Part shown: positions 9,327 through 21,311 of the stretch, in pieces
How the letters are laid out: each line of letters opens with the position of its first letter
How positions within the stretch are numbered: the first letter of the stretch is position 1
Origin: Sphingopyxis sp. LC363
GTDB taxonomy: Bacteria; Pseudomonadota; Alphaproteobacteria; Sphingomonadales; Sphingomonadaceae
Assembly (NCBI RefSeq): GCF_000756385.1
Contig: NZ_JNFC01000012.1
Location: 124,001 to 188,000 of the forward strand
Length of the DNA: 64,000 nucleotides
Reading direction: 5' to 3'
Program-made: the position numbers and the translations under genes
Notes under the pieces: generated by a model
What the model was told of the DNA's origin: nothing
Databases searched by the model: none
The model's input: the letters and a program-made list of their open reading frames with translations, nothing else

Positions 9327-9343
9327 AATGGCGAAATGCAAGG

Positions 9344-10426
9344 TCATTTCCCCATCGTCTCCAACGCTTTGCCGTCGGTGTCGAATAGGTGGAGATGGCG
9401 GGGCGCGAAGGATACCGCGACCGTGTCGCCCTCGCCGAGGCTGCCGTCGTCGCGCCACTGGCACGCGATGGGTTCGCCTTCGCCGCGGCCGCCCAGATGC
9501 AGCGTCGCCAGACCGCCAAGCCGCTCGATAAAGCCGATGGTGAACGGCAGCGCGCCCGGCGCGTCGCCGATCGCGATATCCTCGGGCCGGATGCCGATCG
9601 ACAGCGGCGTCCCGGCCGCCAGCGGCGCCGCGAGCGCGGGCAGGGCGATGCTGCGGCCGTCGGCCAGCGTCGCGCGGCCGCCTTCTGCCACCGTCGCGGG
9701 CAGGATATTCATCCGCGGCGTGCCGAGGAACTGCGCGACGAAGATATTCGTGGGCCGGTCATAAAGTTCGCGCGGGGTGCCGACCTGTTCGATCCGCCCG
9801 TCGCGCATCACGATGATCCGGTCGGCGAGCGTCATCGCCTCGACCTGATCGTGCGTCACATAAAGCGTCGTCGTGCCGAGTTGGCGGTGAAGCTCGGCAA
9901 ATTCATAACGCATCCGCACGCGCAGATCGGCGTCGAGATTCGACAGCGGCTCGTCGAACAGGAAAATCTCCGGCTGGCGGACGATCGCGCGGCCGATCGC
10001 GACGCGCTGGCGCTGGCCGCCCGACAGTGCCGCCGGCTTGCGGTCGAGCAGCGCCTCGATGTTCAATATCGCCGCCGCGCGGCGCACCGCGGTATCGGTC
10101 GCGGTTTTGCCGACCTTCGCGATGCGCAGCCCGAACGCCATATTTTCATAGACGGTGAGGTGCGGGTAGAGCGCATAGGACTGAAAAACCATCGCAATCC
10201 CGCGCTCCGACGGCGCGAGGCCGGTAACGTCGCGGTCGCCGATGTGGATACGGCCGGCCGTCAGTTCCTCAAGCCCAGCGACGATGCGCAAAAGCGTCGA
10301 TTTTCCGCAACCCGAAGGCCCCACGATCACCGTGAATTCGCCGTCGGCGACCTCGATCGACACATCCTTCAGGACCTCGGTCGCACCGAAGCTCTTGCGC
10401 GCGCGCTCGATCGATAATCCCGCCAT
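9344..10426 (-). CDS. ABC transporter ATPase, MalK/UgpC/MsmK type
   Basis: This 360-residue protein energises sugar import. The motifs are all intact: Walker A GPSGCGKST (36-44), Q-loop FQSYALYPH (81-89), signature LSGGQ (134-138), Walker B EIFLFDEP (153-160) and the switch histidine in YVTHDQ. The C-terminal TOBE/OB domain (after about 240) with GIRPEDI is the hallmark of MalK-like subunits. I used the ATG at 10426. Earlier in-frame codons fall inside the 22-nt spacer and the MFS gene. It lies between the MFS gene and lacI, outside the binding-protein/permease block, but no other ATPase is near. Confidence 0.94.
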   Translation of the reverse strand: MAGLSIERARKSFGATEVLKDVSIEVADGEFTVIVGPSGCGKSTLLRIVAGLEELTAGRIHIGDRDVTGLAPSERGIAMVFQSYALYPHLTVYENMAFGLRIAKVGKTATDTAVRRAAAILNIEALLDRKPAALSGGQRQRVAIGRAIVRQPEIFLFDEPLSNLDADLRVRMRYEFAELHRQLGTTTLYVTHDQVEAMTLADRIIVMRDGRIEQVGTPRELYDRPTNIFVAQFLGTPRMNILPATVAEGGRATLADGRSIALPALAAPLAAGTPLSIGIRPEDIAIGDAPGALPFTIGFIERLGGLATLHLGGRGEGEPIACQWRDDGSLGEGDTVAVSFAPRHLHLFDTDGKALETMGK

Positions 10427-10448
10427 GATCCCCCGCGTTCCCCGATCC

Positions 10449-13530
<3,082 letters not shown>

Positions 13531-13559
13531 GGGCGGCGATGCGGCCGCCCACTCCTTAT

Positions 13560-13735
13560 CCCCTCCCGCAAGCGGGAGGGGCAGCGAGACTTGCGAGCTT
13601 GTTCGCTAGTCGCAGCGGGGCGGGCAATTGCAACGCTGCTGGTCCACCCGGCATGGGGTCGGTCGTGCCCCCGGCACGACCTGAACCAGCCGGGGGCTGG
13701 TTCACCCTGTGCCCCCCTCCCGCAAGCGGGAGGGG
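13560..13735. repeat. Composite hairpin repeat element, family A (copy 1)
   Basis: Two copies of a 22-nt GC-rich hairpin (CCCCTCCCGC, short AA turn, GCGGGAGGGG) lie at 13560-13581 and 13714-13735. Right after the first is a second, 24-nt hairpin (13588-13611) with stems GACT/AGTC and GCGAGC/GTTCGC, followed by CGCAGCGGGG. The same arrangement recurs at 18858-18975. The element fills the gap between guaB and the methyltransferase gene. The 3' arm of the second hairpin (GGAGGGG, 13729-13735) sits 9 nt before that gene's ATG. Confidence 0.85.
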
Positions 13736-13744
13736 CTTCATTGC

Positions 13745-14935
13745 ATGACCCCCGCCGCCCGTCTCCAGACCGCCATCGAAATCCTCGACGCCATTGCCGC
13801 TGCGGCGCGCGAGGGCGGGGCGCCGGCCGACGCGATCTTCGCCGAAGCGATGCGCGCGCGCCGCTATGCGGGGTCGAAGGACCGGCGCGCGATCCGGGGC
13901 CATGTCTATGACGCGATCCGCGCGGTGCGCTCGGCGCCCGCGTCGGGCCGCGCGGCGATGCTCGCGCTTGCCGATGCCCGGCCCGAACTCGCACCGCTGT
14001 TCGACGGTTCGTCCTACGGTCCGGCGCCGATCGCCGCCGACGAACCGCGCGCCGAAACCGGGCTTGCGGCAGAGGCGCTGATCGGTCTCTTCGACCCGCT
14101 CGTCGGCGAAGACGAACATGACGCGATGCTGACGCGCGCACCGCTCGACCTCCGCGCCAACCGCATCAAGGCGACGCGCGACGATCTCGCTACACTCTTT
14201 CCCGAAGGCGAAGCGATCCCCGGCGCGCCCGACGGCTGGCGCCTGCCGCCCGAAACGGCCGCGGTCCAGCATCGCGCCTATGCTGACGGCGTGTTCGAGG
14301 TGCAGGACGCCGCGAGCCAATATGCGTCCGCCGCTCTGGACGCTGCGCCGGAGCAGGCGATCGTCGATCTCTGCGCGGGCGGCGGCGGCAAGACCCTCGC
14401 CATCGCCTCGCTCACCGGAAACGACGCCGACATCCTCGCCTGCGACACCAACCGCGCGCGCCTCCAGCAACTGCCGCCACGCGCCGAGCGCGCCGGCGCG
14501 ACGCGCATCGAGACGCGCCTGCTCAATCCCGGCAGGGAAGCAGAAATGCTTGCCGACTGGCAGGGCAACGCGACGCATGTCTTCGTCGACGCCCCCTGCT
14601 CGGGCAGCGGCACCTGGCGCCGCAGCCCCGAACTGCGCTGGCGGCTCACCCCGGCGCGGCTCGACCGCCATCTCGCCGATCAGGCCAGGCTATTGGACAT
14701 AGCCGCCGATCTGGTGGCGCCCGGCGGCAAACTTCTTTATGCTGTCTGCTCGGTTATCGCGCGCGAGGGGCGGGCACAGGTGGATGATTTTCTGAACCGG
14801 AATCCGGGCTGGACCGCCGACGCGGGCTATCTACCCGAAGGTATCGGCCGCCCCGCGGGCGCGGGTTTCCTGCTGACTCCGGCGACCGACGGCTGCGACG
14901 GATTTTTTCTCGCGCGGCTGACATCGCCATGTTAG
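13745..14935 (+). CDS. rsmB: RsmB/NOP-family 16S rRNA cytosine-C5 methyltransferase
   Basis: This 396-residue SAM-dependent RNA methyltransferase shows motif I as DLCAGGGGKTL, motif IV as DAPCSGSGTWRR (Cys at about residue 284) and motif VI as YAVCSV (catalytic Cys at about 336). These are the two cysteines that define RNA m5C methyltransferases. The first about 130 residues look like the helical NusB-like domain of RsmB, so C967 of 16S rRNA is the likely target, but other NOP-family targets are possible. The ATG at 13745 begins the NusB-like part, and its apparent Shine-Dalgarno (GGAGGGG) is the end of a repeat hairpin. Confidence 0.85.
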   Translation: MTPAARLQTAIEILDAIAAAAREGGAPADAIFAEAMRARRYAGSKDRRAIRGHVYDAIRAVRSAPASGRAAMLALADARPELAPLFDGSSYGPAPIAADEPRAETGLAAEALIGLFDPLVGEDEHDAMLTRAPLDLRANRIKATRDDLATLFPEGEAIPGAPDGWRLPPETAAVQHRAYADGVFEVQDAASQYASAALDAAPEQAIVDLCAGGGGKTLAIASLTGNDADILACDTNRARLQQLPPRAERAGATRIETRLLNPGREAEMLADWQGNATHVFVDAPCSGSGTWRRSPELRWRLTPARLDRHLADQARLLDIAADLVAPGGKLLYAVCSVIAREGRAQVDDFLNRNPGWTADAGYLPEGIGRPAGAGFLLTPATDGCDGFFLARLTSPC

Positions 14936-14967
14936 CATCCCTTTCGATGAAGCGATGGGAGAATGCG

Positions 14968-15498
14968 ATGCGCATCAGTTTTCTGGCCATTGGCGCTGGT
15001 CTTGTTCTGGCCAGCCTGCCGACCGCCTCCGATGCGCAGCGCGCCGACAACGACATCTTCCCCCGCTCGATCGCGCTCCAGCAGGAGGGGCATCAGGCGC
15101 AGGAGGCCGGCGACCTCGACCAGGCGATCGACTTCTATGAATCGGCGCTCGCCGCCGACCCGCGCAACCGTTCGGCGATCATCGCGCTGGCACAGGTCGC
15201 GCGTGCGCAGGGGCTGCCGGGCAAGGCGATCGGCCTCTATCGCGAGGCGCTGATCCTCGAACCGAAGGATATCGTCGCGCTGACCGGGCAGGGCGAAGCG
15301 CTCGCTGACAAGGGGGCGCTCGAACTGGCGCGCGAAAAGCTCGCCGAGGCCGAGCGCGTCTGCGGCGCCAAATGCCCGCAGGTCGCCGCGCTCGAAAAGA
15401 CGATCGCATCGAGCGCATCGAAACGCGTCGTTGCCGCCGAGGCACTGGTGCCGACGCCGGTCGTCGCGACGGTCAAGCCCGCCACCGGCCAGAACTGA
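14968..15498 (+). CDS. Periplasmic TPR-repeat protein
   Basis: This 176-residue protein has a signal peptide (MRISFLAIGAGLVLASLP, then ASDAQ) and two to three tetratricopeptide-like helix pairs. Examples are EGHQAQEAGDLDQAIDFYES and QGLPGKAIGLYREALILEPK, with spacing and conserved small residues typical of TPR. The C-terminal tail is low-complexity, rich in Ala, Val and Pro. I chose ATG 14968 because GGGAG precedes it and the signal peptide begins there. ATGs at 14947 and further upstream are less suitable. It lies 32 nt after the methyltransferase gene. The function is unknown and a scaffold role in the periplasm is likely. Confidence 0.8.
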   Translation: MRISFLAIGAGLVLASLPTASDAQRADNDIFPRSIALQQEGHQAQEAGDLDQAIDFYESALAADPRNRSAIIALAQVARAQGLPGKAIGLYREALILEPKDIVALTGQGEALADKGALELAREKLAEAERVCGAKCPQVAALEKTIASSASKRVVAAEALVPTPVVATVKPATGQN

Positions 15499-15502
15499 GG
15501 AT

Positions 15503-16342
15503 CTACGCGCCGAGCGCGCGCGCCAGCGCGACCCATTCGCCGACGCTGACGGTTTCCGCCCGCCGCGTCGGGTCGATCCCCAGCGCCTCCGCCGCGGCAA
15601 CTGCGCCTTCGACCCCCTTCAGGCTCTGCCGCAGCATCTTGCGCCGCTGGCCGAATCCCTTTTCGGTGAGCTTCGACAGCCGTTTCGGGTCGACGCCCGC
15701 GGGCTGATCGCCCGGCGTCACATGGACGATCGCCGACATCACCTTGGGCGGCGGGGTGAAGGCCGACCGATGCACCTTCATCGCGATTTTCGCGTTCGAG
15801 CGCCACTGCGCGAGCACCGCGAGCCGGCCATAGGCGCCCGTCCCGACCGGCGCGACGATGCGCTCGGCGACCTCGAGCTGGAACATCAGGGTCAGCGATA
15901 GCCAGCGCGGCGGCCACGCCGCGGGTTCGAGCCAGCGCGTGAACAGCGCGGTGCCGACGTTATAGGGGAGGTTGGCGACGATATGATAGGGCGCGCCGCC
16001 GGTCAGCGCGTCGACGTCGATCGCCATCGCATCGTCGGCGATCACCGTCAGCTGCCCCGGAAAGGCGTCGCCCAGCTCGGCGAGCAGCGGCAGGCAGCGA
16101 TCGTCGCGTTCGACCGCGACCACCTTCGCCCCCGCGCGCAGCAGCGCGCGCGTCAGCCCGCCCGGGCCCGGCCCGACCTCGAAGACCGTCGCGCCTTTCA
16201 AGTCGCCCGGAAGCGCTGCGATCCGGTCGAGCAATTGCTCGTCGAACAGGAAATTCTGTCCCAGCGCCTTGCTCGCCGACAGGCCGTGGACGCGCACCGT
16301 CTCGCGCAGCGGCGGCAGCGGCGTGCGCGGCTGGACCGTCAC
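15503..16342 (-). CDS. rsmA: 16S rRNA adenine-N6,N6 dimethyltransferase (KsgA)
   Basis: This 279-residue enzyme dimethylates A1518 and A1519 in the 16S rRNA 3' end hairpin during 30S maturation. Typical motifs are KALGQNFLFDEQLLDRI near the N-terminus, VFEVGPGPGGLTRALL (SAM site), ERDDR, and NLPYNVGT (motif IV, the NLPY target-adenine site). It ends 4 nt after the convergent TPR gene and overlaps pdxA by 4 nt. The order surA-pdxA-rsmA downstream of lptD is conserved in many proteobacteria. Confidence 0.97.
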   Translation of the reverse strand: MTVQPRTPLPPLRETVRVHGLSASKALGQNFLFDEQLLDRIAALPGDLKGATVFEVGPGPGGLTRALLRAGAKVVAVERDDRCLPLLAELGDAFPGQLTVIADDAMAIDVDALTGGAPYHIVANLPYNVGTALFTRWLEPAAWPPRWLSLTLMFQLEVAERIVAPVGTGAYGRLAVLAQWRSNAKIAMKVHRSAFTPPPKVMSAIVHVTPGDQPAGVDPKRLSKLTEKGFGQRRKMLRQSLKGVEGAVAAAEALGIDPTRRAETVSVGEWVALARALGA

Positions 16343-17358
16343 TTTGCGGGGGCGCAGCCGCGCTCGCGCGCCGTCGCCATGCGCGCGGCCATCGCGATCG
16401 CCGCGATCGTCGGCCCGGCATCGGCCCGGCCGGTGCCGGCGATGTTGAACGCGGTGCCATGGTCGGGCGAGGTGCGGATGATCGGCAGCCCGAGCGTCAG
16501 ATTGACCCCGTCGTGGAAATGCAACGCCTTGAACGGCGCCAGCGCCTGATCGTGATAGCCGCAGAGCAGCGCGTCATATTGGTCGCGGATGCCGGGCGCG
16601 AAGAGCGCGTCGGCAGCAAGCGGGCCGTCGACGATGATCCCATCCTGGGCCAGCTGGGCGACCGCGGGCTTCATGATCCGCTCTTCCTCGCCGCCGAGCT
16701 GACCGCTCTCGCCCGCGTGCGGGTTGAGCCCGGCAAGCGCGATGCGCGGCGTATCGATGCCGAAATCGCGGCGCAGCCCGCGCGCGACGATCCGCGCCTT
16801 GGCGACGATCAATTCGCTCGTCAGCCGCTCGGGCACCTCGGCGAGCGGGATATGCACGGTCAGCGGCACGACGCGAAGCGATGGTCCTGCCAGCATCATC
16901 ACCGCGTTGGTGGCGGTCACGCCGCAGCGTTCGGCGATGAATTCGGTCTGCCCCGGATGCGTATAGCCGATGCCGTGCAGCGCATGTTTCGACACCGAAC
17001 CGGTGACCAGCGCCGAGCTCGCCTGGTTGCGCGTCAACCCGATGCCGGTTTCGAGCGCGTGGAGCGCGCATGTCGCGCCGGCTGCGGTCGGCGATCCGGG
17101 TGTCAGCGGGCCGCTGTCCTCGAGATGCCAGACAGGCAGCGCCTCGCCGAAGGCTTTTACGACCTCGTCCATGTCGCCGACACGCGCGACGGGGCCATCC
17201 CACACCGCTTCGATCGCGGCGACGTCGCCGATCGCGACAAAGGGAGGCAGGCGGTTTTCGCCGCGCGCAGCCCATGCGCGCGCCGTGACTTCGGGGCCGA
17301 CGCCGGCCGGGTCACCCATGGTGACCGCGATCGGACGTCGAATGTCGTAACTCAACAT
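16339..17358 (-). CDS. pdxA: 4-hydroxythreonine-4-phosphate dehydrogenase
   Basis: This 339-residue enzyme performs an NAD-dependent oxidation in the DXP-dependent pathway to pyridoxal 5'-phosphate. Family motifs seen are VTMGDPAGVGPEV at the N-terminus, GYTHPGQTEFIAERCG, the metal-binding GYHDQALAPFKALHF, and GLPIIRTSPDHGTAFNIAG near the C-terminus. Its ATG overlaps the surA stop by one base (TGATG), and its stop overlaps the rsmA start by 4 nt, so the three genes are translationally linked. Confidence 0.97.
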   Translation of the reverse strand: MLSYDIRRPIAVTMGDPAGVGPEVTARAWAARGENRLPPFVAIGDVAAIEAVWDGPVARVGDMDEVVKAFGEALPVWHLEDSGPLTPGSPTAAGATCALHALETGIGLTRNQASSALVTGSVSKHALHGIGYTHPGQTEFIAERCGVTATNAVMMLAGPSLRVVPLTVHIPLAEVPERLTSELIVAKARIVARGLRRDFGIDTPRIALAGLNPHAGESGQLGGEEERIMKPAVAQLAQDGIIVDGPLAADALFAPGIRDQYDALLCGYHDQALAPFKALHFHDGVNLTLGLPIIRTSPDHGTAFNIAGTGRADAGPTIAAIAMAARMATARERGCAPAK

Positions 17359-18698
17359 CAGCTATATTCGATCACGGCATCCCGGCGCAGGTCGCGCAGA
17401 TAGCGCTGGGCCCGCTTGTTGACCTTGTCCTCCAGCAGTTTCTGCTCGATCTGCTCGAGGTTCGGCGCCGTCGCGGTCTGCGGCATGTCGCGGCCGCAAA
17501 GAACAAGGACGCTGACGCCTTCGTTCGCGGCACCGAAGGGCTGCGTCGTCTGGCCGACCTGGAGGTTGACGAGCGTCGCCTGGAGCGGCGCGGGCAAGGC
17601 GCGCATTTCGATATTGTCGCGCGACACGACGCTGGCGCCCAATTGCTGCGCGACCGCGTCGGCGGCACCGCAGCCGGCGATCGTGCGCGTCGCTTCGGCG
17701 AACTTGCTGGCAAGTTCGGATGCCTTTTCCTGTGTCGTTCCGGCCGGAAAATCGAGCGAAATCTGCTTGAGGCTGAGCACCGCGTCGCGCGGATCGGCGG
17801 TCAGCACCTGACGCCGGTCGATCAACAGCATGATCGAAATGCCGCCGGGCACCTCGATCGGTCCGACGAGCTGGCCGGGCTGCATCTGCATCGCGGCCTC
17901 GCCCATCGACGCGGGCAACTGCCCGGCCTTCACCCAGCCGAGGTCGCCGCCGACGACCGCGGTCGATGCTTCGGAAAACTGGCGCGCATAGGCAGCGAAG
18001 CTGCCGCCCGCCTGCAGCGCCTGGATGATCTTCTTTGCGTTTTCGTTGACCGCGGCGATATTGTCGGGGGTTGCCGACAGATAGATTTCGCCAAGGTGGA
18101 ATTCATCCTGCCCCTTGGCCGCTTCCATCTGCTTGACGATCAGGTCGACTTCTTCGGTCGATACGTTGGTCGTTGACTGGATGTTGCGCGACAACAGGCG
18201 ATCCCACGCGAATTCGCCGCGGATCTGCTGCTTCACCGCCGCTGCGGACGAGCCTTTCGACGCCAGATATTCCGAAAACTGCTCGGGCGTCTGCTTGAAG
18301 CGCGTCGCGAGCCGGGCGAATTGTTCGTTGACGATGTTCTCGTCGATCGCGATCTCGGCCGCCTTGGCTTCCTGTATCTGCAGTTTCTCGTCGATCAGGT
18401 TGCTGAACACCTGGTTGCGCAGCCGCTCGATTTCTTCGGGCGGCAATTCGACATTGTTGTTCGCGATACGGATCAGCGCCATGCGCTGTTCGATATCGGT
18501 CGCGGTGATGATTTCGCCGTTCACCGTCGCCGAGGGGCGATAGACGTTCGGCTTGGCATCGCCGTAAAGCTGCACATTGCCGGGAATGTTGAGGCTGGTC
18601 GTCGGCACTTCGCTGTCGGGAACAGTCTGGGCCAGCACGGGCGCTGCGCCGACGGCGGCCAAGGCGATCAGGCCGGTCATGGTCGAAAATTTGGTCAT
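17358..18698 (-). CDS. surA: Periplasmic peptidyl-prolyl cis-trans isomerase, SurA-like chaperone
   Basis: This 446-residue protein has a cleavable signal peptide (LIALAAVGAAPVLAQ), a SurA N-terminal helical domain (VNGEIITATDIEQRMALI) and a parvulin (PPIC) domain around residues 210-300, with FHLGEIYLSA and LGWVKAGQLPASMG. A second, degenerate parvulin-like stretch follows (VLSLKQISLDF). It helps outer-membrane beta-barrels such as the adjacent LptD to fold. The ATG at 18698 starts directly at the signal peptide, although the frame is open upstream. It heads the surA-pdxA-rsmA run. Confidence 0.93.
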   Translation of the reverse strand: MTKFSTMTGLIALAAVGAAPVLAQTVPDSEVPTTSLNIPGNVQLYGDAKPNVYRPSATVNGEIITATDIEQRMALIRIANNNVELPPEEIERLRNQVFSNLIDEKLQIQEAKAAEIAIDENIVNEQFARLATRFKQTPEQFSEYLASKGSSAAAVKQQIRGEFAWDRLLSRNIQSTTNVSTEEVDLIVKQMEAAKGQDEFHLGEIYLSATPDNIAAVNENAKKIIQALQAGGSFAAYARQFSEASTAVVGGDLGWVKAGQLPASMGEAAMQMQPGQLVGPIEVPGGISIMLLIDRRQVLTADPRDAVLSLKQISLDFPAGTTQEKASELASKFAEATRTIAGCGAADAVAQQLGASVVSRDNIEMRALPAPLQATLVNLQVGQTTQPFGAANEGVSVLVLCGRDMPQTATAPNLEQIEQKLLEDKVNKRAQRYLRDLRRDAVIEYS

Positions 18699-19004
18699 CT
18701 TTACCCTATTCGAGAAAGTCCGGACGCTCCGTATCAGCGGACACGCCCGATGGTCCAGCGCAATCCGCCATCGGAGCCATTTGATGCCCGCAGATACGCC
18801 GCGGACGCTGAACCTAGGCTGAGCGAGGGCCGTCCGGTTTGGGGTGGGTTTCATCATCCCCTCCCGCGAGCGGGAGGGGCAGCGAGACTTGCCAGCTTGC
18901 TGGCTAGTCGCAGCGGGGACGGTCTTTGCACCGTCACAGGCCCTCCCCCGCGACCCCTCCCGCAAGCGGGAGGGGAGACGGCAACTACCGGCCGAAGTCC
19001 GCCC
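18699..19004. other. Intergenic region between surA and lptD
   Basis: This 306-nt stretch contains no convincing gene. The first 160 nt should hold the surA promoter on the minus strand, though I see no clear -35/-10 pair. The rest (18858-18975) is a composite hairpin repeat, and lptD ends at 19005. Confidence 0.6.
18858..18975. repeat. Composite hairpin repeat element, family A (copy 2)
   Basis: It has two 22-nt CCCCTCCCGC/GCGGGAGGGG hairpins (18858-18879 and 18954-18975). A 24-nt hairpin (18886-18909) with stems GACT/AGTC and GCCAGC/GCTGGC follows the first, then CGCAGCGGGG. It matches copy 1 (13560) in order and spacing of the first two hairpins. The third stem base pair is G-C in copy 1 and C-G here, a compensatory change. 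Confidence 0.85.
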
Positions 19005-21311
19005 TCAGAACCCCAGATTCCTGAAAGCGATCCGGAATGAAAAGCTGTTGCCGCGCCGCGCGTCGCCGGTATCGGCATAATCGCGCCGCCAGGTCAGCGC
19101 GATCGACAGGCAATCGTCGTCATAGGCGAGGCCGAGCCGGTGGCGAATCGGCTCGAACCCGTCGGCACCGCTCAGCGGGTCGTCGCTCTGCTGCGTCAGG
19201 TCGACGATCGCCGATCCGAACAGCGACCAATGTTTCGCGAATGCGACGCGCCCCCCGGCGCGCACTTCCTCGCGGTCCTGCAAATCCTCGCCGAGCAGCA
19301 GGATGTCGCGATTGAGCCGCGAATAGCCGACCACGGCATAAGTCGAGCGGCTGCCGATCGTCGCGTCGAATTCGTTGCGGCGGATCGCGAGATTATCCTT
19401 GTCGAGCCGGTAACGGTGGGTGAGGCGCAGGAAATCGCGATACGCAATCGTCGTCCGCCCCACGATATCCGACGTGCGGTCGGTCAGGCCGGTGCCGTCG
19501 GGGAACAGGCTGGGTTTGTCGGTCAGGCGATAGCTTTGCCCGACGATGCTGTTGATGTTGAATCCCGGGCGGCTGTAATTCCATTCGAGGCCATAGGTGA
19601 TGCGCGCCCCATCCTCGAACCGGTCGTGACCGTTGAAACGGTTGATCGCGAAGAGATTGCTGTCCTCGAGGTCGAAGGCGCGCGAATCCTCGTTCGGAAT
19701 GTCGAGATTCTTGATCGGCGGCGTCGCGACGACCTGGACGCGCGGGGTCAGCGTCTGCGTGCCGCCGGCGAATTCGCCGATAAAGGGCCAGCGCATGTCG
19801 GCGGCCACCGCGGCGATCGCGCGCGCCTGCCAGCCCGACTTGCCGCGATAGCCGGGGATCGCGGTCAGCAGATTCTCGTCGCTGTGATAGACGTCGCCGC
19901 GCACGAGGGCGGTCAGCGTGACTTCCTGCCCGAGCCCGGTCAGCCCGCGCAAATTCCACTGCGCGCCGGCAAAGGCGCGCTGCGTGTCTTGTCCCGCGGT
20001 GCGGCCGATCGCGAGCGTGTTCAGTTGCAACTCCAGCTGCCCGCCGAAGAGCGGATCGTCGAGCCGCTGGCGATAATCGATGATCGGCAGCGCGATCGGC
20101 TGCTGGCCCTGAATATCGTTGACGCGCAGCGTCTGCGTCGCCCAGCCGGCGATCGAGAGATAGCTATTGCCGCCGATCCGTTCGAGTTCGAAGGTCGAAC
20201 GCAGCCGGTCATCGCGGCTGATATCGTAACGGCGCATGAAGGTGCGATCGGTCGCGATGCGACCCGAATAGGTGAGGCTCCAGCGCGGATCGAACTGGAA
20301 CTTGCCCGCGCTCTCCAGATAGCCGCGGAATCTCTTCTGGCTGTCCGGATCCTCTCCGACCAGCGGAACGAGCGAGCCATAGGTCGCATAGCCGTTGATA
20401 CGGAACGACCCGATATCGGTCAGCGCACGGAACTCGCCTTCCAGCATCGGCGCCGCGTCGGTGTAGACGTGCGGCGTGATCGTCATGTCGCGGTCGGGGG
20501 CGATGCGCAGATAATAGGGGACCGCGATCTCGAAGCCGTTGCTCCGGTCGAGCCGGATTTCGGGCACCAATATGCCGCTGCTCGCCTCATTGTTGATCGA
20601 GTGGCTGAGCCCGGGGAGCGGGATCAGCGGCAGGCCGAAAATCTCGACGCGCGCGCCCTTGTAGCGGACCTTGTTCTTGGCCCGGTCGTACATCACCTTG
20701 ACCGCGCGAATCTGCCAGCTCGGGTTTTTCGGACAGCCCTCGTCGTCCTCGACCGGACAGGGGGTATAGGCGGCGTTCTCCAACTCGATATTGCCATTGT
20801 CGAACCGCGTGCCCCGAACCGCGGCGAGGCGCGATCCATTGTCGAGCACGACGAGCAGATTTTCGACGACGCCGTCGCGCAAACTGTCGGTCAGTTCGAT
20901 CTTGTCCCCATAGGCGACGTCGCCTTCGGGGTTCTTGATCATGACATTGCCTTCGGCGAACACCTGTCCCGTCTGTCGGTTCCATGTGACCTTGTCCGCG
21001 CGCATTTCGATCGCTTCGCGGTTCATCTGGACATTGCCCTCGGCGACGACGATCTCGGTGTCGCCGTCGTAATTGAGGTTGTCCGCGGCAAAGCCGATCT
21101 GCTGCTCGCTCGCGGTATCGGGCGCGTCGGATGTCGTCGGGACGACGTCGGGTGTTTGCAAATCGGGTTCGCCGGCGACTTCCTCCGCCGGCTGGGCCGG
21201 ATTCGCCTCGCTCTGGGCCAGCACCGGGCTCGCCGCCAAGGCCAGGCCGCTGGCCGTCGCCAGCCAGAACGGCCGCGCACCCGCCGCCCGATGGAACAAA
21301 GCCCAGCTCAT
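19005..21311 (-). CDS. lptD: LPS-assembly outer-membrane protein LptD
   Basis: This protein of about 768 residues inserts lipopolysaccharide into the outer leaflet. After a signal peptide (ASGLALAASPVLAQ) comes an OstA/LptA-like jelly-roll domain (FAADNLNYDGDTEIVVAEGN, VTWNRQTGQVFAEGNV). A long C-terminal beta-barrel follows with many alternating aromatic strands and a terminal phenylalanine-rich strand (FSFRIAFRNLGF). I set the start at the ATG at 21311, beginning MSWALFHRAAGARP. No Shine-Dalgarno is visible before it, so it may be translated from a leaderless or near-leaderless message. It lies upstream of surA, as in many proteobacteria. Confidence 0.94.
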   Translation of the reverse strand: MSWALFHRAAGARPFWLATASGLALAASPVLAQSEANPAQPAEEVAGEPDLQTPDVVPTTSDAPDTASEQQIGFAADNLNYDGDTEIVVAEGNVQMNREAIEMRADKVTWNRQTGQVFAEGNVMIKNPEGDVAYGDKIELTDSLRDGVVENLLVVLDNGSRLAAVRGTRFDNGNIELENAAYTPCPVEDDEGCPKNPSWQIRAVKVMYDRAKNKVRYKGARVEIFGLPLIPLPGLSHSINNEASSGILVPEIRLDRSNGFEIAVPYYLRIAPDRDMTITPHVYTDAAPMLEGEFRALTDIGSFRINGYATYGSLVPLVGEDPDSQKRFRGYLESAGKFQFDPRWSLTYSGRIATDRTFMRRYDISRDDRLRSTFELERIGGNSYLSIAGWATQTLRVNDIQGQQPIALPIIDYRQRLDDPLFGGQLELQLNTLAIGRTAGQDTQRAFAGAQWNLRGLTGLGQEVTLTALVRGDVYHSDENLLTAIPGYRGKSGWQARAIAAVAADMRWPFIGEFAGGTQTLTPRVQVVATPPIKNLDIPNEDSRAFDLEDSNLFAINRFNGHDRFEDGARITYGLEWNYSRPGFNINSIVGQSYRLTDKPSLFPDGTGLTDRTSDIVGRTTIAYRDFLRLTHRYRLDKDNLAIRRNEFDATIGSRSTYAVVGYSRLNRDILLLGEDLQDREEVRAGGRVAFAKHWSLFGSAIVDLTQQSDDPLSGADGFEPIRHRLGLAYDDDCLSIALTWRRDYADTGDARRGNSFSFRIAFRNLGF

